Notes under the pieces: model-generated
Databases searched by the model: none
The model's input: the letters and a program-made list of their open reading frames with translations, nothing else
Told to the model about the DNA's origin: nothing
Source: Candidatus Jacksonbacteria bacterium
GTDB taxonomy: Bacteria; Patescibacteriota; Patescibacteriia; UBA9629; GWA2-43-13
Length of the DNA: 28,130 bases
Reading direction: 5' to 3'
Assembly: GCA_018698735.1 (NCBI GenBank)
Contig: JABIPD010000087.1
Coordinates: 1-28,130, forward strand
Part shown: positions 1 through 6,631 of the stretch, one piece after another
How positions within the stretch are numbered: the first letter of the stretch is position 1
Layout of the letters: the number at the start of each line of letters is the position of its first letter
Translations under genes and position numbers: made by a program

Positions 1-962
1 TGTATGTTTCTGGTGAAGAATCTGCCGAACAAGTGGCTTTAAGATTTCAGCGTCTTGGTAAATCGAATAGTCATCTACATTTTTTAGGAGAAACTGCTGT
101 CGAAAGTATTATTGGGACTCTTCAAAAAGAAAAACCTGTGCTCGCGGTTATCGACTCTATCCAAACAGTTGCCTCTGTTGAAATAGAGCAAGCTGCAGGT
201 AGTCTTACGCAAGTTCGAGCTTGTACTGTAAAGTTGCTGCAAGCTGCAAAAGAACTTGGAATAGCTTTATTTATTGTTGGGCATGTTACAAAAGATGGAG
301 CAGTCGCAGGTCCTAAAACGCTTGAGCATTTGGTTGATAGTGTTTTATATTTAGAGGGTGACCCTCAGCATGGGTATAGGCTTTTGCGGGGCGTAAAAAA
401 TAGATTTGGTTCTACAGCAGAAGTAGGGGTGTTTGAAATGAAAGAAACAGGGTTAGCAGAAATAAAAGATCCATCTAAAATATTTTTGTCCGCGCACGAA
501 ACATTGGTGCCCGGCTCTGCTATCACCATCGCATTAGAAGGGAATAGACCGTTTTTGGTAGAAATTCAGGCGCTTATTTCTAAAACCCATTTTGGCTATC
601 CTAAGCGCGCGAGTTCTGGATTGGACAACAACAGAGTTCAGTTATTATTGGCCGTGCTGGAAAGGCGGGTTGGGGTTAATTTGGGAGAATATGATGTGTT
701 TGTAAATGTCGTAGGCGGCTATAGAATAAAGGAACCAGCCGCAGATTTGGCGATTGCGCTCGCAATTACCTCTGCATATAAAAACATCCCCCTAAAACAG
801 AAAACGGTTGTATTTGGAGAAGTTGGACTTGGAGGAGAAGTTCGCAATGTTCTTCACTCAGAAACTAGGAACAAAGAAGCAAAAAATCTTGGCATGAATG
901 TAATAGATGCAGAAACCGGAAAAACACTTACCGAAAGCATTCATTCACTCTTTGGAAGTTAG
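1..962 (+). CDS. radA: DNA repair protein RadA (Sms), 3' part only
   Basis: RadA is a RecA-like ATPase with a Lon-protease-like C-terminal domain that promotes branch migration during homologous recombination. The reading frame is already open at the window edge: the codon starting at base 3 begins the family motif YVSGEES, so the gene starts upstream and the GTG at 33 is an internal valine codon. The diagnostic KNRFGS motif follows at about 400-417. From about 520 onward comes the Lon-like domain, with the conserved stretches around FGYPKRASSGLDNNR and VNVVGGYRI. About 319 codons are present, against roughly 450 for a full RadA, so the missing part should be the N-terminal zinc finger and Walker A. 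It converges on recG, with a palindromic spacer between them. Identification is secure. Confidence 0.95.
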   Translation, partial: YVSGEESAEQVALRFQRLGKSNSHLHFLGETAVESIIGTLQKEKPVLAVIDSIQTVASVEIEQAAGSLTQVRACTVKLLQAAKELGIALFIVGHVTKDGAVAGPKTLEHLVDSVLYLEGDPQHGYRLLRGVKNRFGSTAEVGVFEMKETGLAEIKDPSKIFLSAHETLVPGSAITIALEGNRPFLVEIQALISKTHFGYPKRASSGLDNNRVQLLLAVLERRVGVNLGEYDVFVNVVGGYRIKEPAADLAIALAITSAYKNIPLKQKTVVFGEVGLGGEVRNVLHSETRNKEAKNLGMNVIDAETGKTLTESIHSLFGS

Positions 963-967
963 GTAGC

Positions 968-1110
968 AGAATTTCTAATTACTCTAATTGACCTAATTTC
1001 TAGTCAAACCTCAATAACCAATGAGCAACTATATACAATACCCATAAATTTTTATTTGGAGAATTGGTTATTGCTTAGGTTAATTAGGAATTAGTGCAAT
1101 TAGAAATTCT
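968..1110. repeat. Long imperfect inverted repeat between radA and recG
   Basis: Nearly the whole 153-base spacer folds on itself. Bases 968-980 are the exact reverse complement of 1098-1110 (13 bp). CCTAATT at 992-998 pairs with AATTAGG at 1082-1088, AACCT at 1007-1011 with AGGTT at 1077-1081, and 1012-1022 with 1063-1073 (11 bp exact). The apical loop is about 40 bases. It is AT-rich and lies between two convergent genes, so it may act as a bidirectional terminator or be a small non-autonomous palindromic element. No coding potential is visible. Confidence 0.7.
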
Positions 1111-1115
1111 TTTAA

Positions 1116-3203
1116 TTATTCTAGATGAACCTTTTTTTCGAATTCTTCGAGAAGGTTTTTTAGTTTTTTAAATTTTCTAAGCGTTGGATCTTGTTTAAAC
1201 AATTGTTGGGCAGCTTTTTGTGTTTGTTCTATGAGGTGTGTGTCTGTAAGAGATGCTATCCGTAAAGTAGGTAAGCCTGACTGCCGGTTTCCATATAAAT
1301 CTCCTGGGCCTCGTTGTTCAAGATCTATTTGTGAAAGTTCGAATCCATTATGCGTTTGAACAAGCGCTTGGAGTCTATTTTTTGTCTCTGGAGAATAAGA
1401 TTCTGTTAGGAGGAAGCAGTGCGATTGGTCTTTACCTCTTCCAACACGTCCTCGGAATTGATGAAGTTGAGAAAGCCCGAATCTTTCTGAGCCTTCTATC
1501 ATCATAATAGTTGCATTCGGAACATTTACACCAACCTCTACCACTGATGTTGCTACAAGTATATCTATAACCCCGCTGGCGAATTTTTCTTGAATTTTTT
1601 GTTTGTCTATTGGTTTTAATTTTCCGTGTAACAACCCAACTGTATACTCTGGAAAAATTTCTTTTGAAAGTTTTTCATATTCTTGGGTTGCAGATGTAAC
1701 GCCCAGTGTGTCGGATTCTTCGATTAAAGGACAAATAACAAATGTTTGTTTCCCGTTTTTTGTGTTTGCACGAATAAATTCATACGTGGTATTTTGGTCA
1801 CCAGGGTGAACAACAGATGTTATGACTGGTTTTCTATCTTTTGGCATTTCTTTTATTACCGAGATATCTAAATCTCCGTAAACGGTAAGTGCAAGTGAAC
1901 GGGGGATGGGGGTGGCGGTCATCGAAAGAAAATGAGGAGGTATTCCATCTGTTTTGTTTTTAAGTGTTTTTCGCTGATCGACTCCAAATCGGTGCTGTTC
2001 GTCTATTATGGTAAGTCGGATATCGGAAAACGAGACCGATTCTTGAATTAAAGCATGGGTTCCGATAATAATTTTTGCCGTTCCATCTCCAATAGCGTCT
2101 ATAACTTCCTGTTTGGTGAAAGCTTTATTTTTTACAGAGAGTCTGTGTTCTGAGCGCGTAAGAAGTGCTATGGGCACATCGGAAGATTTTTTGTTTGATA
2201 ACAGTTCTGTAAAAGATTGAAAATGTTGGCGAGCGACAATTTCGGTTGGAGCCATGAGAACTGCTTGTGCGTTGCTTAATGCGCAATTAAGCATTGCAAG
2301 TGCAGCTACAACCGTTTTACCGGAACCGACGTCTCCTTCAAGTAATCTGTTCATTGGAGTTTCTTTTTCGCAATCTTGTATAATAGTCCAAGAACTTTTT
2401 CGCTGATCCTGAGTGAGCTCAAAAGGAAGAGAGGTAACAAATTTTTTAATTTCTTTCTCGTGGAATAATATTTTCTTTGCAGCACGTTTTTGGGATTGAT
2501 TCCGAATATGCTGAGACCGAAGTTGCAGTAAGAAAAGCTCCTCGAATTTTAATCGCTGTTCGGCTTGTTGGAGTGATGGTGTATCTGTAGGAAAGTGAAT
2601 TTCTTTTAATGCCTCTTGTCGGCCAATGAGTTTGAAGTCTTTACGTGTTTTTTCGGGGATCCATTCAGTAATTTCTGATACCGCCTCCATTGCTGTCTGA
2701 ATAAGAAACCGAATTTGTTTTTGAGTAAGGTTAGAAGTCGACCCATAAATAGGAACAAGCCTTCCGGTATGGATGCTTTTTTGAGAAAATATTTTTTCGT
2801 ATTGAGGGGAAGTAAATTGCAGTGTGTTGTGATATCCAAACTCTGGTGTTCCCGAGAGTGCAATCTGTGTTCCAGGTGGAATATTTTGAGTAAGATATGG
2901 CTGGTTAAACCACACGCATGAAATTGTATCGCCGATATCGTCTTGTACTGTTGCTTCGGTAATAGATGTTCTTTTTCGAGGACTCTTTTTGTTTGCTATA
3001 TGGGTTATTTCGCCTTTAACAGTTACAGCCATGTCGGGCCTTAAATCTTTTATAGCAACCGTTTGCGAGAAATCGTCATACCGAAAAGGGTAGTAGAGTA
3101 GTAAGTCTAATACGGTTTCTATTCCAAGGTTTTTTAGTCTCTCGGCTGTTACTTTACCAACCTTCCACAGCTCGGAAACTGGGGTAGTAAGATGGACTGT
3201 CAT
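1116..3203 (-). CDS. recG: ATP-dependent DNA helicase RecG
   Basis: RecG is the monomeric superfamily 2 helicase that regresses stalled replication forks and migrates branched DNA. The 695-residue product has the usual length and order: an N-terminal HhH/OB wedge region (an LYYPFRYDD-type motif near residue 40), Walker A GDVGSGKT at about 290-297, the DEQH box at 401-404, the SMTATPIPR motif, and the C-terminal helicase half with RGRVGRG. The ATG at 3203 gives the normal RecG N-terminus. The gene is transcribed toward radA and ends in the palindromic spacer. Upstream, on the same strand, lie tRNA-Arg and a noncoding stretch with two hairpin elements. Nothing in the protein looks damaged. Confidence 0.97.
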   Translation of the reverse strand: MTVHLTTPVSELWKVGKVTAERLKNLGIETVLDLLLYYPFRYDDFSQTVAIKDLRPDMAVTVKGEITHIANKKSPRKRTSITEATVQDDIGDTISCVWFNQPYLTQNIPPGTQIALSGTPEFGYHNTLQFTSPQYEKIFSQKSIHTGRLVPIYGSTSNLTQKQIRFLIQTAMEAVSEITEWIPEKTRKDFKLIGRQEALKEIHFPTDTPSLQQAEQRLKFEELFLLQLRSQHIRNQSQKRAAKKILFHEKEIKKFVTSLPFELTQDQRKSSWTIIQDCEKETPMNRLLEGDVGSGKTVVAALAMLNCALSNAQAVLMAPTEIVARQHFQSFTELLSNKKSSDVPIALLTRSEHRLSVKNKAFTKQEVIDAIGDGTAKIIIGTHALIQESVSFSDIRLTIIDEQHRFGVDQRKTLKNKTDGIPPHFLSMTATPIPRSLALTVYGDLDISVIKEMPKDRKPVITSVVHPGDQNTTYEFIRANTKNGKQTFVICPLIEESDTLGVTSATQEYEKLSKEIFPEYTVGLLHGKLKPIDKQKIQEKFASGVIDILVATSVVEVGVNVPNATIMMIEGSERFGLSQLHQFRGRVGRGKDQSHCFLLTESYSPETKNRLQALVQTHNGFELSQIDLEQRGPGDLYGNRQSGLPTLRIASLTDTHLIEQTQKAAQQLFKQDPTLRKFKKLKNLLEEFEKKVHLE

Positions 3204-3264
3204 AGTTTAAAACCTACCCTTGATAATACCGAAAAGCAGCGCATTTTGTAAGAGGCAAGTATCC

Positions 3265-3404
3265 TTTGTCATCCAGCTTGCCCCGTCCGTAGTCTACTTG
3301 ACGGAGTGACAGGGAGGAGGCTGCATGTCTACGAAGGATCTCTGTTTTCAAGTCTACAAAAAAGTTAGAGATTCTTCGTCTAGCTGCTAGTCTCTGAATG
3401 ACGA
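3265..3404. repeat. REP/MITE-like palindromic element
   Basis: Two nested arm pairs define the element. The outer pair is around GTCATCCAG (3268-3276) and CTGAATGAC (3394-3402). The inner pair, CGAAGGATCTCT at 3332-3343 and AGAGATTCTTCG at 3367-3378, matches except for one G-T position. The remaining differences in the outer arms are also wobble-compatible. The arms resemble the dispersed GTCAT-C-CAGAG...GAAGAATCTC type of intergenic repeat known from many bacterial genomes. That resemblance is from memory and should be searched. There is no ORF inside. Confidence 0.55.
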
Positions 3405-3420
3405 AATCGAGGAGGTTGCT

Positions 3421-3492
3421 TTGTAGAGACGTGGTGACTACACAGGTCTTTTAAGCGTAAACAAAGACGCCCCAACGGGGACGTCTCTACAA
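3421..3492. repeat. Inverted repeat with two mutually exclusive hairpins
   Basis: TTGTAGAGACGT at 3421-3432 is the exact reverse complement of 3481-3492. The right arm also closes a second, GC-rich hairpin at 3465-3486 (AGACG-CCCC, loop AAC, GGGG-ACGTCT, one bulge). Only one of the two can form at a time. The element lies between tRNA-Arg and recG, on a transcript that would run from the tRNA towards recG. It could be a tRNA trailer terminator or an independent dispersed palindrome. Confidence 0.55.
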
Positions 3493-3526
3493 TAGCAGCT
3501 GAGTATAGTTTTTAATCGAGATAATA

Positions 3527-3600
3527 TGCACCCGACACGATTCGAACGTGTGACCTCCAGCTCCGCAAGCTGATGCTCTATCCAGCTGAGCTACGGGTGC
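3527..3600 (-). tRNA. tRNA-Arg (anticodon GCG)
   Basis: On the minus strand the sequence folds into a complete cloverleaf. The acceptor GCACCCG pairs with CGGGTGC, the D stem is GCTC/GAGC, the anticodon stem TCAGC/GCTGG has loop TTGCGGA, and the T stem ACACG/CGTGT has loop TTCGAAT. Anticodon GCG reads CGC, and CGU by G-U wobble. The discriminator base is A and no CCA is encoded. Most bacteria use an ACG (inosine-modified) tRNA for this box, so GCG is notable. Confidence 0.95.
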
Positions 3601-3652
3601 TTAAAAAATAAAAAACTATTTCAAAAGCTTGGCTCATCGTACAGTAGTTTGA

Positions 3653-4129
3653 TTATATTTTCAAGACATCGCTAAATTGGTCACTTAATGGTGTGTTTTC
3701 TTGCTCGAGATCTTCTTTTAAATAGTTAAGCAAAAATTCACGAACCACTAATGGGTTTTCGTCTTCGAGTGGGATTTTAAATCGTGGTTTTATTTTGTTT
3801 TTAAATTCAATATAAAGAACTTTTGTTTTTGGTGGTTCATACATTATCCAAAAACTTGCAAGATCTTTATACTCATATACCAATCGTCCAACATGCACAC
3901 CGTCGGCGTCGAGCTGGCATGCAACCTTATTTGGGTCTTTATGGTCGTGAAAAAGGATAATAACAGAGAACGCCAAAATAAGAACGGCAAACAAAAAATT
4001 CCCGTCCACGAGTGCATATATAAGAAGCAGGCCTGCAACTATTCCTGCGATAATATACCACAACAGAGAATGGTTTTGTTTTGTGTATTCAGGGAATGTC
4101 CATTCAAGTTTTTTACGAGCCTTTGCCAT
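3653..4129 (-). CDS. Small two-TM membrane protein, conserved CPR-type
   Basis: The function is unknown. The 158-residue product starts with a short basic cytoplasmic tail (MAKARKKLEWTFPEY). Two hydrophobic helices follow at roughly residues 22-42 and 44-62, then a soluble domain of about 95 residues rich in beta-type segments (GVHVGRLVYEYKDLASFW, then KTKVLYIEFKNKI and RFKIPLEDENP). This layout resembles bacterial PH-like membrane proteins, but I see no diagnostic residue. The E-W-x-F-P-E-Y start and S-F-W-I-x-Y-E-P-P core are familiar to me from many Parcubacteria proteins; that is recollection, not a search. The upstream gene on the same strand ends in a strong terminator (4154-4182), so this gene probably has its own promoter. 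Confidence 0.8.
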   Translation of the reverse strand: MAKARKKLEWTFPEYTKQNHSLLWYIIAGIVAGLLLIYALVDGNFLFAVLILAFSVIILFHDHKDPNKVACQLDADGVHVGRLVYEYKDLASFWIMYEPPKTKVLYIEFKNKIKPRFKIPLEDENPLVVREFLLNYLKEDLEQENTPLSDQFSDVLKI

Positions 4130-4153
4130 ATAGTATTAGTATACATGAAAATA

Positions 4154-4182
4154 AAAAAACAGGGGATAAGCCCCTGTTTTTT
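4154..4182. terminator. Intrinsic terminator, symmetrical
   Basis: AAAAAACAGGGG, a five-base loop, then CCCCTGTTTTTT form a perfect stem with an A tract on one side and a T tract on the other, so it can work in both directions. It lies 10 bases downstream of the stop of the gene at 4192-4752, which is probably the transcript it ends. Confidence 0.88.
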
Positions 4183-4191
4183 GAGAGTTAA

Positions 4192-4752
4192 TTAAGCAGC
4201 AGCTTGTGCTGGCGGTTCTCCAGGTATTGGTGCCTGTTCTGGTGTAGCTGGCGGAATTTGATCTGGCGGAGTCTCTGCTGCAGGGATTTGAGTTTCTGCC
4301 GCAGGCTCTGGCTGAGCTTCTTGTAGAGTTTCGGGTGCTAGAGGCGGAGCTTCTAATGGAACTTCTGGGGTCGCTTCTGTTGGCTGTTCTGTTTCTTGTT
4401 GTGTTGTTAGTTCAGCTCTTTGTGTTTCTAGTGCTGTTTTTTGTTCTTGGAGGTCTGCTAGCACTGTACTATCGGCCGTCATTTCTGGAGTTGATGCTTC
4501 TGGGGCTACTCCAAGATTTTCTCTTGTAGCTGCTATTTCTTCCTGAGTCTCAGTTGCTTCTGTTGTTGCAGTATCAATATCTGATTGCAACGCTTCTAAT
4601 TGCTTATCTACTGCCTCAATTTGTTTTTGTACTGTTTTTTCCGGTGCTGCTTCTTGTTGTTCTGTTTGTTCAGGCGCACCTTCAGTTTCTTGCGTAGACA
4701 TTTCTGCTTTGGAGATATCGTCTGGGCCTGGGCCAGTTTCTGGGCTAATCAT
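4192..4752 (-). CDS. Low-complexity acidic E/Q/A/P/T-rich protein
   Basis: This 186-residue protein is not recognised as a known family. Composition is extreme: Glu, Gln, Ala, Pro and Thr make up most of it, and there is no cysteine or tryptophan. Residues of about 25-120 have a heptad-like pattern compatible with a coiled coil (for example KQIEAVDKQLEALQSDID). The C-terminal 60 residues are Pro/Ala/Glu repeats, probably disordered. No signal peptide or membrane segment is visible. It is followed by a strong terminator and has a good ATG. The frame is coding-like because it stays open through biased low-complexity sequence, but its function cannot be stated. Confidence 0.65.
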   Translation of the reverse strand: MISPETGPGPDDISKAEMSTQETEGAPEQTEQQEAAPEKTVQKQIEAVDKQLEALQSDIDTATTEATETQEEIAATRENLGVAPEASTPEMTADSTVLADLQEQKTALETQRAELTTQQETEQPTEATPEVPLEAPPLAPETLQEAQPEPAAETQIPAAETPPDQIPPATPEQAPIPGEPPAQAAA

Positions 4753-4786
4753 AGAATGTATACTAATTAATACTACTCAAAGCAAG

Positions 4787-5254
4787 TTAATGGTTGGTAA
4801 GATAGAGTACAAGGAGCAATAATCCGCCCCACCAGCCAATGTCTGAGACAATTAAACTTATCATGATTTTGTTTTGTAATGACTGTGGCAGTAACTCTTT
4901 AACCTTACCTTCTTGTTCTCTCTTGATCAAGAACGGACTGACTTTAAACGAAAGAAAAAGGCCATTTAAAATAAGAGTACCAGTTATTATAGCGTGGATT
5001 AGAGGTATGCCCGTGAGTGATTCATTGCGATAAAAAATGACTCCACCAATTATAGCAAGAACTAGACCAACCCAAATCATGGGCTTTGTTACTTTGTGTG
5101 TTCGAGTGGTTGCCTCTGTCCAGTAGGCAGATTTTCTTCCCAAGAAACCATGAATATCAATAACCGTCACCGCTCCTAAGCCTATAATAAAACCAGATAG
5201 GAATATAAATAATCCAATAGCGTCGAGAAAATTAATTGAGAGTTCAAATAACAT
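4787..5254 (-). CDS. Small polytopic membrane protein
   Basis: The 155-residue product is hydrophobic throughout, with four likely membrane helices at about residues 9-33, 58-75, 84-104 and 130-152. They are separated by a basic segment (GRKSAYWTEATTRTHKVTK) and a charged loop (KREQEGKVKELLP). The single histidines and the Trp-rich end do not form a motif I can name. It begins five bases after the SOUL-family gene stops, so the two are almost certainly co-transcribed, and a role beside that haem-binding protein is possible. That link rests on position alone. Confidence 0.75.
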   Translation of the reverse strand: MLFELSINFLDAIGLFIFLSGFIIGLGAVTVIDIHGFLGRKSAYWTEATTRTHKVTKPMIWVGLVLAIIGGVIFYRNESLTGIPLIHAIITGTLILNGLFLSFKVSPFLIKREQEGKVKELLPQSLQNKIMISLIVSDIGWWGGLLLLVLYLTNH

Positions 5255-5259
5255 AGCGT

Positions 5260-5940
5260 TTATTCGATCTCAACCATGACTTCGTTTCTATTAAGCCATG
5301 GAGTGGTAAATGGTGCGTTATAGCCGGCATATTCAGGGAGTCCTTTTGGTGAAATACCGTCTTGTTCTAAGGACGCAAGAAGTTCCTGTTTTTTCTTTGC
5401 AACACGCTCACTGCTTCTCAACCACGAAAACCTGAGTACAGCTACTTTTCTCGCCTTTTGCGGAACGATTTTCACTTCAGAATTATTAGGCTTTGGAAGT
5501 GTTTCAAGGGTATATTCAAAGGGCATAACAAAAGAAATGACTCGTGTTTGTTCATTTCCGCTTTCAGTTACTGGTGCAGTCATAGAGAGCTTCTCGCTTT
5601 CAGTTACAACAACCGGTGCCGTCATAGCCATTTTTTCAGACTCACCTTCGCGTTCTGTCACTGGAGCGGTCATGGCTATGTCGGTTCGTTTTGTGTTGTT
5701 ACCAAAGATATAGTCAGCCAAAATACGAAAGCCTTGATTAATCGCTTCATCATATGTGCCTGTCACCTCAACTTGAGCCAAGATGTAGGGTTCATACGAA
5801 CGGATTTCATAACCATCTTTTTGTTCAAACACAGTGTACTCAGGCGAAGCAATAGAACGATCTAAGAAATAACTAAAAGCAGTCCATCCTAACAAGAGAA
5901 CTACAATGATTATGATAAGTATATACATACCTTTTTTCAT
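5260..5940 (-). CDS. SOUL-family haem-binding protein, membrane anchored
   Basis: SOUL/HBP proteins bind haem or other tetrapyrroles. The 226-residue product has an N-terminal membrane anchor (residues 5-27) and then the SOUL domain. Diagnostic stretches are the EIRSYEPY segment near residue 47, the AMTAPV signature, the FVMPFEYTLETLP strand and the C-terminal PFTTPWLNRNEVMVEI. The signature occurs three times in a row (IAMTAPV, MAMTAPV, LSMTAPV), within an expanded segment between about residues 85 and 130. The domain should face outside the membrane. A TspO gene lies 71 bases upstream on the same strand and a membrane protein 5 bases downstream. The family call is firm; ligand and role are not shown by sequence. 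Confidence 0.93.
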   Translation of the reverse strand: MKKGMYILIIIIVVLLLGWTAFSYFLDRSIASPEYTVFEQKDGYEIRSYEPYILAQVEVTGTYDEAINQGFRILADYIFGNNTKRTDIAMTAPVTEREGESEKMAMTAPVVVTESEKLSMTAPVTESGNEQTRVISFVMPFEYTLETLPKPNNSEVKIVPQKARKVAVLRFSWLRSSERVAKKKQELLASLEQDGISPKGLPEYAGYNAPFTTPWLNRNEVMVEIE

Positions 5941-6011
5941 AGAGTTTTTTTAATTGTGTGTAGAATAGATATTTATATTTTACAACTTATAATCCTATAA
6001 AATCGACTAGA

Positions 6012-6488
6012 TTAATTAAGAGTCCAAAGAGCATAATTTAAGTAGGTTGCAAATGATACCCAAAGAATATAGGGGACCAGCAAGTACATGGCTGGTTTTG
6101 ATATTTTGTAAAAACCCACCATAGTCCAAATAATTGCAAGCCAGAGGAGGAGAATGTTAATTAATGCCAAACCTGGGTTTTGCAGGCCAAAGAACATAAT
6201 AGACCAAAGAGTATTTAAGACCAGTTGAGCACCAAATGCGCCGAGAGCTATTTTTACTTCTTTTTTTTCCCAGCCTTGTTTCCAAATAAGGAATGCAGCA
6301 ATTCCCATAAGCGCATACAATGTTGTCCAAACAGGCCCAAATACCCAACTTGGTGGATTTAATGCAGGTTTTGTGAGTGTTGCGTACCAGTTTGGGATTG
6401 ATGATACTGTAAAGATAGACCCAAGAACTCCGGCTAATTCAGAAATACCTATAGCAAGAATTAATTTTGAGATATTTTTTAATTTCAT
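6012..6488 (-). CDS. tspO: TspO/MBR family tryptophan-rich sensory protein
   Basis: TspO is a five-helix membrane protein that binds porphyrins and cholesterol-like ligands and affects tetrapyrrole handling and stress responses in bacteria. The 158-residue length is typical. Hallmarks present are the loop with W-Y-x3-K-P-x-x-x-P-P (WYATLTKPALNPPSWVFGPVW), the WTTLYALMGIAAFL helix, a NTLWSIMFFGLQNP helix and the C-terminal WVSFATYLNYALW. It is the first gene of an apparent run, tspO then SOUL gene then small membrane protein, all on the minus strand. A pathway placing porphyrin-binding TspO beside a haem-binding SOUL protein is inference. Confidence 0.95.
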   Translation of the reverse strand: MKLKNISKLILAIGISELAGVLGSIFTVSSIPNWYATLTKPALNPPSWVFGPVWTTLYALMGIAAFLIWKQGWEKKEVKIALGAFGAQLVLNTLWSIMFFGLQNPGLALINILLLWLAIIWTMVGFYKISKPAMYLLVPYILWVSFATYLNYALWTLN

Positions 6489-6508
6489 AGAGACAATTTG
6501 TTTACTTT

Positions 6509-6514
6509 ATTATA
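6509..6514 (-). promoter_or_regulatory. Possible -10 box for tspO
   Basis: A consensus TATAAT lies on the minus strand about 20 bases before the tspO start codon. I see no good -35 box at 16-18 bases, so this is a weak call in AT-rich DNA. Confidence 0.3.
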
Positions 6515-6631
6515 ATTTTTTTGTATATCAACATTTTTAATTATATGCTTTGATAAAAATTCCGTCAAAATAATTGTTCGCGATAGCTGCGCGGTGTTGC
6601 TTGTGTTCGCTCGTAGTTTCGTTCGGGTCAA

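Noticed and set aside
33..962. GTG at 33 as the start of radA
   Set aside because: The frame is open to the window edge and encodes the YVSGEES motif upstream of it; the gene is cut by the window.
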